The translations under genes and the position numbers were made by a program. A stretch of 13,684 nucleotides of DNA from Ruminococcaceae bacterium UBA5391. GTDB taxonomy: Bacteria; Bacillota; Clostridia; Oscillospirales; Acutalibacteraceae. This document shows, piece by piece, positions 6,936 through 13,684 of the stretch (positions within the stretch are counted from its first letter, which is position 1; each line of letters starts with the position of its first letter). Under the pieces are notes generated by a model that saw nothing but the letters and a program-made list of their open reading frames with translations, did no database searches and was not told the origin of the DNA. Where the stretch lies: contig DHOL01000068.1 in assembly GCA_002410755.1 (NCBI GenBank), forward strand, positions 1 through 13,684, in the 5' to 3' direction.

Positions 6936-7820
6936 ATGCCAAACCCCGTCAGACTACAGAAAATCCTTGCTGAATCAGGTGTTGCCTCCCGACGCAAGTC
7001 GGAAGAACTTATCCTTGCAGGCAGGGTGGCCATCAACGGTATTACCGCAAAGCTCGGCAGCAAAGCCGACCCAAAGCTGGACAGTGTTACCCTGGACGGC
7101 CATCGCCTGCAACCGGGAGGGGAACTGTTTTACCTGATGCTTCATAAGCCACGCGGCTATATTACAACAATGGATGATGAGATGGACCGCAGATGCGTGG
7201 CGGAATTGGTGAAAGATGTTCCCCAACGTGTCTATCCTGTCGGGCGGTTGGACCGCGAATCGGAAGGTCTGCTGATTATGACAAATGACGGCGAGTTTGC
7301 CAATGCCATGATGCATCCTTCCCACCATGTATCAAAAACATACCGTGTAACAGTCCGTCCCCGTGTTACGGAAGACCAGCTCACTAAAATAGCCGAGGGC
7401 GTTGAGATTGAGGGGCGTAAGACAGCCCCGGCTGAAGTAATGGTTCTCGGAGAAGAGCCGGACCGTACGGTGCTACAGATTATTCTCCATGAAGGCCGCA
7501 ATCGTGAAATCCGCAAGATGTGTGAAGCGCTTGGCCTTGAGACGGCGCGCCTCAAGCGTACTGCCTTTGGTTCGCTGAAGCTAGGGATGCTTCCTCCGGG
7601 AAAGTGGCGCTGGCTGACTTCAGACGAAGTTAACCGCCTGCGGGATGCTGCCGGCCTTCAGCCGTTGCCGGAAAAAGCTGTGTTTTCATCCGGCAAAAAA
7701 TATCAGGAACAGCCTTACTTAAAAACTGGGACAGGCAGGGAAAGCCGTTCCTACCGCACACCGGCACCCAGCCTGAAAATGAAATCATACAGCCGAAAAG
7801 CTTCAAATAACCGCAAATGA
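6936..7820 (+). CDS. rluB: 23S rRNA pseudouridine synthase, RluB/RsuA family
   Basis: The enzyme isomerises uridine to pseudouridine in 23S rRNA (helix 89/peptidyl-transferase region for RluB). An N-terminal S4 RNA-binding domain (RLQKILAESGVASRRKSEEL, 6-25) precedes the catalytic domain. YPVGRLDRESEGLLIMTND (100-118) contains the catalytic aspartate D106. HHVSKTYRVTV and HEGRNREIRKMCEALG are further family motifs. After the domain comes a basic, low-complexity tail of about 60 residues. ATG 6936 is chosen by the family N-terminus. In-frame ATGs at 6912 and 6924 are possible, and AAGGA at 6920-6924 is 11 bases from the chosen start. The gene is 34 bases after dacF and is the usual neighbour of scpAB in Gram-positives. 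Confidence 0.93.
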   Translation: MPNPVRLQKILAESGVASRRKSEELILAGRVAINGITAKLGSKADPKLDSVTLDGHRLQPGGELFYLMLHKPRGYITTMDDEMDRRCVAELVKDVPQRVYPVGRLDRESEGLLIMTNDGEFANAMMHPSHHVSKTYRVTVRPRVTEDQLTKIAEGVEIEGRKTAPAEVMVLGEEPDRTVLQIILHEGRNREIRKMCEALGLETARLKRTAFGSLKLGMLPPGKWRWLTSDEVNRLRDAAGLQPLPEKAVFSSGKKYQEQPYLKTGTGRESRSYRTPAPSLKMKSYSRKASNNRK

Positions 7821-7826
7821 TTGCGG
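7811..7826 (+). other. Hairpin across the rluB stop codon
   Basis: CCGCAA (7811-7816), ATGA, TTGCGG (7821-7826) form a perfect 6-bp stem with the rluB TGA in the loop. No U tract follows, so intrinsic termination is doubtful. It is the only visible candidate structure marking the end of the scpAB-rluB unit. Confidence 0.3.
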
Positions 7827-7872
7827 GAAACGGATATCCAGCTTAAAATCCGAATGACTGGAGAAACATACG

Positions 7873-8052
7873 ATGAAGAACTTGAAGGTAACAGTCAATG
7901 GGACGGTTTATCATGTCCAGGTGGAAGAAATAAAAAATACCGAAGCGACCGCAGTATGCATTCCGGAAAAACCTGCTGTGCCAGTAAACGGGGAAAAAGG
8001 ATGGGACAAGGTGCACCACCTGTCTTCTACCGGAAGAGAAAGCGGCAGGTAA
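7873..8052 (+). pseudogene. Short N-terminal fragment resembling a biotin carboxyl carrier protein
   Basis: This frame encodes 59 residues: MKNLKVTVNGTVYHVQVEEI, then an A/V/P-containing stretch (ATAVCIPEKPAVPVNGEKGW) and a stop. The opening strongly resembles the start of decarboxylase-type biotin carrier subunits (OadG/GcdC/MmdC group), where a KVTVNG-Y-V-VEE strand pair leads into a Pro/Ala linker. The biotinyl domain, with its AMKM lysine motif, is absent here and in the other forward frames up to 8203. GGAG at 7860-7863 is nine bases upstream, so translation is plausible. I read it as a relic of a carrier gene that lost its 3' part. It could instead be a genuine small protein or a chance resemblance. 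No decarboxylase partner genes are present. Confidence 0.42.
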
Positions 8053-8106
8053 CAGAAAATTGAGGACTTTTATTTCTTTCCCAAATGGATGAATTCCTCT
8101 TACCGG

Positions 8107-8136
8107 TTGACAATCTCCCACTGGAACTGATAAAAT
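8107..8136 (+). promoter_or_regulatory. Sigma-A promoter for the yicC-remA-gmk-rpoZ-priA-def-fmt unit
   Basis: A perfect TTGACA (8107-8112) is followed after 18 bases by TAAAAT (8131-8136), five of six matches. Transcription would begin near 8143, leaving a leader of about 60 bases before yicC. It is the strongest promoter-like signal in the 383-base gap 7821-8203. Apart from this and the carrier-protein fragment, I see only a weak CGGTA...TACCG inverted repeat (8155-8184) there. Confidence 0.6.
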
Positions 8137-8203
8137 AAAGGGAAGAAATAAAATCGGTATACCCGGGAACAGGAATTTTTACCGGAACTGAGATGATAAA
8201 ATC

Positions 8204-9082
8204 GTGGTAAACAGCATGACCGGATTTGGCAGGGCTGAAAAGGTTGTTGACGGGCGCGACATTATCGTTGAAGTCAAGTCGGTTAATCACAGATTTTTTG
8301 ACTTTAATATTCGTGCCAGCCGTGGCTATGAGTTTCTTGAAGAAAAGGTTAGGCCTTACCTGCAGGAAAAAATTGCGCGCGGCAAGCTGGACGTTTATGT
8401 GGGACTGGAAAAGCTGGATGATGCCGGCACGGAAGTGCAGATAAACATGCCCCTTGCGGCGGGATATTTGTCAGCGCTGCGTGCGGCACAGAAGAAATTT
8501 GGCTTGCCAGATGACATTAAGACAAGCACGCTCCTGCAGTGTCCGGATATTTTTACAGTCCGCCGGGAACCCGAAGATGAGGAAGAAGTATGGGGGAAGG
8601 TAAAAGGTGTCCTCGACGAAGCCCTTGTCCCGTTTTTTGCAATGCGGCGTGCAGAAGGCAGCAAGATGCAGGAGGACATTCTCAGCCGGGTTTCCGCCAT
8701 TCTGAAAATGGTGGGGGAAATTGAAGAGCGTTCCCCAAAGACGGTAGAAGAATACCGCAGCAAGCTGAAAGAACGCATTCAGGACCTCCTTGGAAGTGCC
8801 CCGGTTGATGAACAGCGCATCCTGACAGAAGCTGCAATTTACGCCGACAAGGTTTCTGTTGCAGAAGAAACAGTCCGCCTTCGGAGCCATATCAGCCAGT
8901 TTACGGACATGGTATCATCCGGTGAGGCAGTGGGCCGCAGGTTGGATTTTCTTGTGCAGGAAATGAACCGGGAGGCAAATACAATCGGCTCCAAATGTGT
9001 AGATGCACAGATTGCGCACCTTGTTGTTGATATGAAAGCGGAAATTGAAAAGATACGCGAGCAGATTCAAAACATCGAGTAA
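8204..9082 (+). CDS. yicC: YicC family endoribonuclease
   Basis: The family comprises stress-related endoribonucleases that affect RNA decay; in E. coli YicC acts on the small RNA RyhB. The 292-residue length is normal. The start motif [11 protein letters not shown] (3-13), followed by [20 protein letters not shown], is the hallmark of the N-terminal domain. The C-terminal DUF1732 part shows [40 protein letters not shown] and [19 protein letters not shown]. The start is the GTG at 8204, which puts MTGFGRAE at the expected distance from the N-terminus; the ribosome site (GAGATGA) is weak. It leads the second operon and is followed after 26 bases by remA, a neighbourhood conserved in Firmicutes. 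Confidence 0.95.
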   Translation: MVNSMTGFGRAEKVVDGRDIIVEVKSVNHRFFDFNIRASRGYEFLEEKVRPYLQEKIARGKLDVYVGLEKLDDAGTEVQINMPLAAGYLSALRAAQKKFGLPDDIKTSTLLQCPDIFTVRREPEDEEEVWGKVKGVLDEALVPFFAMRRAEGSKMQEDILSRVSAILKMVGEIEERSPKTVEEYRSKLKERIQDLLGSAPVDEQRILTEAAIYADKVSVAEETVRLRSHISQFTDMVSSGEAVGRRLDFLVQEMNREANTIGSKCVDAQIAHLVVDMKAEIEKIREQIQNIE

Positions 9083-9108
9083 AGCAATCCAAAAAAAGGA
9101 GACGTTTT

Positions 9109-9390
9109 ATGCAACTCATCAATATCGGCTTCGGAAATATGGTTTCTGCGAACCGTCTGGTAGCGATTGTCAGCCCAGAGTCTGCACCAATCAAGCGCAT
9201 TGTGCAGGATGCAAAAGAGCATGGTTCCCTGATTGATGCAACCTATGGGCGGCGTACGCGCGCCGTCATTATCACAGACAGTGACCATGTAATCCTTTCG
9301 GCTGTCCAGCCGGAGACCGTTGCAAACCGGCTGAACGAGGAACACGGGGGCAGTCTCGGTGAGAAGGAGTTCGACGAAGATGATGAATAG
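9109..9390 (+). CDS. remA: Extracellular matrix regulator RemA (DUF370)
   Basis: RemA is a small DNA-binding protein. In Bacillus subtilis it activates biofilm-matrix and osmoprotection operons, and structurally it forms ring-like oligomers. The 93-residue product has the family features in order: [20 protein letters not shown] at the N-terminus, [20 protein letters not shown], and [20 protein letters not shown]. An acidic tail (EKEFDEDDE) closes it. The ATG is preceded by AAGGAG at 9096-9101. The end overlaps the gmk start by 11 bases, and the gmk ribosome site lies within its last codons, so the two are probably translationally coupled. Target genes cannot be inferred from this window. Confidence 0.95.
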   Translation: MQLINIGFGNMVSANRLVAIVSPESAPIKRIVQDAKEHGSLIDATYGRRTRAVIITDSDHVILSAVQPETVANRLNEEHGGSLGEKEFDEDDE

Positions 9391-9991
9391 GGGCCTCCTT
9401 GTGATCTTTTCTGGCCCTTCCGGTACGGGCAAAGGCACCGTGATGAAATCCCTGCTGAACCAGGACAGGGATATTAGGCTTTCCGTTTCAGCTACGACGC
9501 GGCCGCCACGTCCCGGTGAAATAGATGGAAAAGATTATTATTTTATCACACGGGAAAAGTTTCTTGCAATGAAAGCTTCGGGTGAAATGCTGGAAAGTGC
9601 CGAATATTGCGGAAACTTTTATGGCACTCCGGCTGCTCCCATTGAGAAATGGATTTCTGAAGGCCGGGATGTCTTTCTGGAAATCGAAGTGCAGGGTGGT
9701 GCGCAGGTAAAGGAAAAACGTCCGGATGCGGTTACCCTTTTTGTCCTGCCGCCTTCCCTTGATGAGCTGGAGCACCGTCTCCGCAGCCGCGGTACTGAGG
9801 GGAATGTGACTGTATGCAGGCGCTTGGAAGTTGCGCGCCGGGAAATAGCGGAAGCAAAGCATTATGATTATGTTGTTGTCAATAATCAAGTAGGAGATGC
9901 CGTTAAACAGGTACGAGGTATCCTCAGCGCAGAAAGATGCAGAAGCTGCCGGAACACGCAGCTTATAGAAAGGATTCTGAAACATGATTAA
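9380..9991 (+). CDS. gmk: Guanylate kinase
   Basis: The enzyme phosphorylates GMP to GDP using ATP, an essential step in GTP supply in the cytoplasm. The 203-residue length is typical. GPSGTGKGT (12-20) is the P-loop. [20 protein letters not shown] (37-56) carries the GMP-binding arginines and tyrosine, with further GMP contacts at E72 and Y81. EIEVQGG (101-107) replaces the more usual [23 protein letters not shown] (about 151-166) is the region bearing lid arginines. The start at ATG 9380 uses AAGGAG (9364-9369), ten bases upstream inside remA; a second ATG follows directly. The last eight bases overlap rpoZ. Confidence 0.97.
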   Translation: MMNRGLLVIFSGPSGTGKGTVMKSLLNQDRDIRLSVSATTRPPRPGEIDGKDYYFITREKFLAMKASGEMLESAEYCGNFYGTPAAPIEKWISEGRDVFLEIEVQGGAQVKEKRPDAVTLFVLPPSLDELEHRLRSRGTEGNVTVCRRLEVARREIAEAKHYDYVVVNNQVGDAVKQVRGILSAERCRSCRNTQLIERILKHD

Positions 9992-10202
9992 GCCGATTGC
10001 CGATTTAATTCTTACGCCGGAGCAAAGCCGCTATTCTCTTGTAATTGCCATCTCGAAGCGTGCACGGCAGATTGCTGAGGAAGCACAGAAAAAAAAGATT
10101 ATTCTGGACGATCAGCCGGTGGAGCTTGCAGTCCAGGAATATGTGAACCATAAATTCCGGATGATTGAGAAGGTCAATCCAAATGATGATGACCTTTCCT
10201 GA
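9984..10202 (+). CDS. rpoZ: DNA-directed RNA polymerase omega subunit
   Basis: Omega wraps the C-terminal part of the beta-prime subunit and assists RNA polymerase assembly. The 72-residue protein shows the family core SRYSLVIAISKRARQIAEEA (about 15-34), then DQPVELAVQEYVNHKF, where PVELAVQEY is the characteristic C-terminal helix. The length matches short Firmicutes versions. The gene begins inside the end of gmk, an arrangement conserved across many bacteria, and is followed 25 bases later by priA. Confidence 0.94.
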   Translation: MIKPIADLILTPEQSRYSLVIAISKRARQIAEEAQKKKIILDDQPVELAVQEYVNHKFRMIEKVNPNDDDLS

Positions 10203-10227
10203 CCTTTTCGGCTGAGAGGTGACGGAA

Positions 10228-12681
10228 GTGGCAGCCGTTGCAAAAATTGCGGTGGAAAATTCCGCCTATTGCTTTGACAAAGCGTTCGATTACCTGATTC
10301 CGGATGGACTGATTTCCGCAGCAAGACCAGGCTGCCGGGTACTTGTGCCTTTTGGTGCGGCGAACAACAGGCGTCAGGGTATTATTCTGGGACTTGAGCA
10401 ACAGCCGGAAACTAATTCAGTAAAACTGAAACCAATCGTCTCTGTCCTTGACCGGGCCCCACTTCTTTCTGAAGAAGCTGTGGGCCTTGTTTTCTGGATT
10501 CACGAGCATACGTTCTGCACGCTTTATGAGGCTGCAAAGCTTTTTTTCCCGGCGGGTATCCAGTTTAGGCTTCGGACAGAGTATTCGCTGGCAAAGCCGC
10601 TTTCGGTTCTGGATGCCGAGACATTGGAACCTAGCGAGCGCCAGATTGCGGAATATCTCTCCCGCGCAGAAAAATTTGTTCCACGGGAAAAAATGCTCCA
10701 TGACCTTGGTCTTACCGCCGAAAATCCCCTCCCCGAGAACATGGTTCGCAGCGGCATTCTCGTAAAGAACAGTGGGACTGTCCGCCAGGTAGGCGACGCA
10801 ACGCAGAAGATGGCCCGTGTTACAGAAAATCCGCCTTCTGCAAAGCTGACGCCCAAACAGCGCTCCGTCCTTTCCGTGCTTCAGGATGTAGGCAATGCCT
10901 CCGTAAAAGAACTCTGCTACTTTACCGGCGTGACTTCCGCCGTTGTAAACGCACTGGTAAAAAAAGGCATTGTTCAGCTTTATGATGCTGAAGTTTACCG
11001 CAATCCCTACGCATCGGTTCCGACTGGCGCACCTTCCGGGAATTTTAAACTATCCCCAGAGCAGCAGGCCGCTTACAGCCGGATTTATGCGCAGTACCGT
11101 TCCGGCAAGGGCGGCGTTGCCCTCCTTTTCGGTGTAACCGGCAGTGGAAAGACTTCTGTTTTTCTCCGGCTGATCGACCGGGTTAAGGAAGACGGCCGCA
11201 GTGTCATTGTCATGGTGCCGGAAATATCTCTAACCCCGCAGACCATTTCAATTTTTCGTGCGCGATATGGCTCCTGTGTCGCGGTGTTTCACAGCGGCCT
11301 TACGCTTGCCGAGCGCCTTGACGAATGGAAGCGTGTCCGCAATGGCGATGCTTCCATTGTCGTTGGGACGCGCTCGGCGGTTTTCGCCCCTTTCCGCAAT
11401 ATTGGAATGATTATTATGGATGAGGAGCAGGAGAGCACTTATAAATCGGAAACGTCGCCGCGCTATCATGCGAGGGATGTCGCAAAATATCGCTGTGCTT
11501 ACCATAAGGCACTGTTGGTGCTTTCCTCTGCGACGCCTTCCGTCGAAACTTATTACAACGCACTCAACGGGCGTTACAGCCTCAGCGTCCTGCCGGCCCG
11601 CTACGGAAACGCCCAGCTCCCACAGGTCGATATTGTTGACATGAATGAGGAACTTGAACGGGGAAACCGCAGCATTTTCAGCTCCCATCTTGCAGAATGC
11701 CTAGAGAAGAATCTTGAAGCCGGGAAACAGTCCATTCTCCTTTTAAACCGGCGCGGCTACAATACGTTTGTTTCCTGCCGTGCGTGCGGCCATGTGCTAA
11801 CCTGCCCTAACTGTAGCATTACCCTTACCTACCATGCTGCAAACCAGCGGCTGATGTGCCATTACTGCGGCTTCTCCATCCCGTTTACCAAAGAATGCCC
11901 GGTCTGCCATGAGAACCAGGTACATTATTCCGGCTTTGGGACGCAGCGTGCCCAGCAGGAACTTGCTGAGCTTTTTCCAAAGGCGCGTGTACTGCGGCTC
12001 GATGCCGATTCTACCATGACGCGCTTTTCCTATGACAAAAAACTGAAACAGTTTGCCGGCGGCGAATATGATATTATAATCGGGACACAAATGGTTGCAA
12101 AGGGGCTTGATTTTGAAAATGTGACGCTGGTTGGTGTCTTGTCGGCAGACCAGGCGCTTTACGGCGATGATTTTCGCAGCTATGAGCATGCGTTCGACTT
12201 GCTGACGCAGGTGGTGGGGCGCTCCGGGCGCGGCCGGTATAAAGGCCGTGCCGTCGTGCAGACTTTTACGCCGGAAAATAAAATTATCCGCCTTGCGGCT
12301 GAGCAGAATTACCCGGAATTTTATAAAGGGGAAATTGCCCTCCGGCGGGCGATGCTGTATCCGCCTTATTCCGACCTTTGCATGATTGGCTTTGTTGGTA
12401 CGGATGAGAAAAAAGTCCGCGCTTCCAGTGTCGCTTTTCTTCAGAAACTCCGTGAAATGGCACAAAGCGAATATCCTGAACAGCCGATGCGCGTTCTGAA
12501 TCCGTCGCCTGCGGCTGTTGGAAAGGTCAGTGGAAAATACCGCTACAAGCTTATCATTAAATGCAGAAACAGCAAAAAATTCAGGGAAATGGTTTCCCGT
12601 CTGCTCGTATGGTTCCCTATGGAAAAAGGCCATACAGGTGTGACGGCTTTTGCAGACTTGAATCCCAACTCAATTTTATAA
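10228..12681 (+). CDS. priA: Primosomal protein N' (replication restart helicase PriA)
   Basis: PriA recognises stalled forks and D-loops, unwinds lagging-strand DNA 3' to 5', and reloads the replisome. The 817-residue protein has an N-terminal fork-binding region (AFDYLIPDGL near 19-28), a winged-helix part, and a helicase core. Walker A is GVTGSGKT at 302-309. DEEQ at 398-401 stands where many PriA proteins have DEEH. GTQMVAKGLDFENV and QVVGRSGRG are helicase motifs V and VI. Eight zinc-binding cysteines lie at 517, 520, 526, 529, 544, 547, 557 and 560. I chose the GTG at 10228, preceded by AGAGGTGAC, over the GTG at 10219, which lies inside that site. It is likely cotranscribed with rpoZ and def. 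Confidence 0.96.
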   Translation: MAAVAKIAVENSAYCFDKAFDYLIPDGLISAARPGCRVLVPFGAANNRRQGIILGLEQQPETNSVKLKPIVSVLDRAPLLSEEAVGLVFWIHEHTFCTLYEAAKLFFPAGIQFRLRTEYSLAKPLSVLDAETLEPSERQIAEYLSRAEKFVPREKMLHDLGLTAENPLPENMVRSGILVKNSGTVRQVGDATQKMARVTENPPSAKLTPKQRSVLSVLQDVGNASVKELCYFTGVTSAVVNALVKKGIVQLYDAEVYRNPYASVPTGAPSGNFKLSPEQQAAYSRIYAQYRSGKGGVALLFGVTGSGKTSVFLRLIDRVKEDGRSVIVMVPEISLTPQTISIFRARYGSCVAVFHSGLTLAERLDEWKRVRNGDASIVVGTRSAVFAPFRNIGMIIMDEEQESTYKSETSPRYHARDVAKYRCAYHKALLVLSSATPSVETYYNALNGRYSLSVLPARYGNAQLPQVDIVDMNEELERGNRSIFSSHLAECLEKNLEAGKQSILLLNRRGYNTFVSCRACGHVLTCPNCSITLTYHAANQRLMCHYCGFSIPFTKECPVCHENQVHYSGFGTQRAQQELAELFPKARVLRLDADSTMTRFSYDKKLKQFAGGEYDIIIGTQMVAKGLDFENVTLVGVLSADQALYGDDFRSYEHAFDLLTQVVGRSGRGRYKGRAVVQTFTPENKIIRLAAEQNYPEFYKGEIALRRAMLYPPYSDLCMIGFVGTDEKKVRASSVAFLQKLREMAQSEYPEQPMRVLNPSPAAVGKVSGKYRYKLIIKCRNSKKFREMVSRLLVWFPMEKGHTGVTAFADLNPNSIL

Positions 12682-12704
12682 TAATTTGAACTGGAGGAAT
12701 TAAA

Positions 12705-13214
12705 TTGGCGATCCGTAACATTTTAACACAGGACCGGGACGGTGACTTCCTCGCAAAGACTTGCCGCCCGGTAGACAAATTCGACAGGCGTCTCGGTGAA
12801 CTGCTTGATGATATGACTGAGACACTTCACACTGCCGACGGTGTCGGCCTTGCAGCAATTCAGGTTGGCATTCTGCGCCGTGTTGTTGTGATTGATACCT
12901 ATGACGGAACAGGGGTGCGTGAGCTTGTCAACCCCGCTATCCTTGAATCCGACGGAGAGCAGGAGAGCATGGAAGGCTGCCTTTCTGTGCCCGGGAAATG
13001 GGGAATTACAAAACGCCCCAAGCATGTTCGGGTGCGTGCGCAAGACAGAAACGGAAAAACTTTTGAATATGATGGCGAGGATTTGCTTGCTACGGTTTCC
13101 TGCCATGAAATTGATCATCTGGACGGTCACCTTTTCCTCAGCCATGTTATCCGGATGCTGACGGATGAAGAAGTTGAAAAGATGTCCGCTCCGACAGAAA
13201 CGGAGAGAAAATGA
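12705..13214 (+). CDS. def: Peptide deformylase
   Basis: This metal-dependent hydrolase removes the formyl group from the N-terminal methionine of nascent proteins. The 169-residue protein contains all three family motifs: GVGLAAIQ (46-53), EGCLSVPG (90-97) with the metal ligand C92, and HEIDHLDG (134-141) with metal ligands H134 and H138 and catalytic E135. The start is TTG at 12705, six bases after GGAGGA (12693-12698); there is no ATG alternative near it. It sits 23 bases after priA and directly abuts fmt, the enzyme that adds the formyl group to initiator tRNA, a classic pairing. Confidence 0.97.
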   Translation: MAIRNILTQDRDGDFLAKTCRPVDKFDRRLGELLDDMTETLHTADGVGLAAIQVGILRRVVVIDTYDGTGVRELVNPAILESDGEQESMEGCLSVPGKWGITKRPKHVRVRAQDRNGKTFEYDGEDLLATVSCHEIDHLDGHLFLSHVIRMLTDEEVEKMSAPTETERK

Positions 13215-13684
13215 ATGCGCGTTGTTTTTATGGGAACGCCGGAGTTCGCGGTTCCACCATTGCTTGCCCTTGTTAGCGCTGGCCATGAAGTTGCGGCTGC
13301 TTTCACTCAGCCGGATAAACCTCAGGGCCGGAAAATGCTGCTTGTCCCGCCACCGGTAAAAAAAGCAGCTGGAAAAGCGGGCATCACCGTATTTCAGCCG
13401 ACTTCTCTGAAGAGCACAGCGGAAGCGGAATGCATTGCGGCCCTGAAACCGGATGTCATTGTCGTTGCGGCTTATAAGAAAATTCTTCCAAAAGCGATCC
13501 TTGATATTCCAAAATACGGCTGCATCAATGTCCATGCATCGCTCCTGCCAAAATACCGCGGTGCATCACCCGTTCAGGCTGCAATTTTGAATGGGGATGC
13601 TGAAACCGGTGTTACTACCATGATGATGGGGGAAGCCTGTGATGAAGGGGATATCCTCTTTGAGCGCGCAACACCCATTGGTCC
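13215..13684 (+). CDS. fmt: Methionyl-tRNA formyltransferase, 3' end outside the window
   Basis: The enzyme formylates Met-tRNA for initiation, using 10-formyl-tetrahydrofolate. About 156 N-terminal residues are present of an expected 310 or so. MGTPEFAVPPLLAL (6-19), TQPDKPQGR (31-39) and INVHASLLPKYRGASPVQ (104-121) are unmistakable. N105, H107 and D143 line up with the catalytic residues of the E. coli enzyme. Some conserved positions differ. AYKKILP (86-92) has K where AYG is usual, the basic loop after QGR is shortened, and the active-site loop reads ACDEGDIL rather than the common GLDTGD form. The ATG follows the def stop with no gap. The C-terminal tRNA-binding domain is not in view. 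Confidence 0.95.
   Translation, partial: MRVVFMGTPEFAVPPLLALVSAGHEVAAAFTQPDKPQGRKMLLVPPPVKKAAGKAGITVFQPTSLKSTAEAECIAALKPDVIVVAAYKKILPKAILDIPKYGCINVHASLLPKYRGASPVQAAILNGDAETGVTTMMMGEACDEGDILFERATPIG

Noticed and set aside
7811..7826. Intrinsic terminator after rluB.
   Set aside because: The 6-bp stem lacks a following U tract; it is kept only as a hairpin.
7821..8063. Open frame of 80 codons after rluB in another frame (MRETDIQLKIRM...).
   Set aside because: It has no family resemblance and no ribosome site. The overlapping 7873-8052 frame has both a site and a recognisable N-terminus.
8155..8184. CGGTA...TACCG inverted repeat with GTATAC and CCCGGG palindromes in the yicC leader, considered as a riboswitch or operator.
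   Set aside because: Five-base arms 20 bases apart with no conserved riboswitch core; chance is sufficient.
11797..12633. Long antisense open frame (278 codons) inside priA.
   Set aside because: Composition is erratic and no motifs are seen. It shadows the zinc-binding and helicase motifs of a clearly real gene.
12658..12682. TTGAAT...TATAAT as an internal promoter for def-fmt.
   Set aside because: The spacer is only 13 bases, too short for sigma-A, and the -10 lies at the end of priA coding sequence with A/T-rich context.
12723..13535. Antisense open frame of 270 codons across def and fmt.
   Set aside because: It spans two well-supported genes on the other strand and has no recognisable domain.
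1..13684. CRISPR arrays, tRNA or rRNA genes, toxin-antitoxin pairs, phage genes or defence systems.
   Set aside because: I saw no regular spaced repeats, no tRNA-like cloverleaf and no such protein families in any frame read.

Overview
The window looks like a chromosomal segment of a low-to-mid GC, spore-forming Clostridia bacterium, most likely from the Oscillospirales/Ruminococcaceae side. Support for this is the gene order site-2 protease, scpA, scpB, DUF2953 (ytfI), ytfJ, D-Ala-D-Ala carboxypeptidase, rluB, followed by yicC, remA, gmk, rpoZ, priA, def, fmt. Both blocks are characteristic of Gram-positive endospore formers. Shine-Dalgarno sites are strong and purine rich, and several genes begin with GTG or TTG. 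The lineage is an inference from gene content, not from a search.

Region 1 (59 to about 765) is a decayed IS3-family insertion sequence. It has a candidate left terminal repeat, a long hairpin that buries the transposase ribosome binding site, a broken orfA, and an orfB that lacks an internal block and its 3' part. It abuts the 3' end of a reverse-strand gene (787-2382) for a polytopic membrane protein resembling the DUF6056 type of GT-C-like proteins. A clean promoter drives this gene leftwards.

Region 2 (2500-7820) is a forward transcription unit that starts at a second, divergent promoter. It encodes an M50 site-2 protease, the condensin partners ScpA and ScpB, the membrane protein YtfI, the sporulation protein YtfJ, a secreted DacF-like carboxypeptidase and the 23S rRNA pseudouridine synthase RluB. 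Genes are closely spaced or overlap. Together they serve chromosome segregation, sporulation, cell-wall trimming and ribosome maturation.

Region 3 (7821-8203) is a 383-base gap. It holds a short ORF that reads like the N-terminus of a biotin carboxyl carrier protein without its biotinyl domain, then a good sigma-A promoter (8107-8136).

Region 4 (8204-13684) is the downstream operon: yicC, remA, gmk, rpoZ, priA, def and fmt, with fmt cut by the window end. These genes cover RNA turnover, matrix/osmoprotection regulation, GTP supply, RNA polymerase assembly, replication restart and the N-formyl-methionine cycle (fmt adds the formyl group, def removes it).

I did not find a convincing undescribed system. 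The window is mostly conserved housekeeping. The points most worth checking are the truncated carrier protein, the SD-sequestering IS hairpin, and several unusual residues at conserved Fmt positions.
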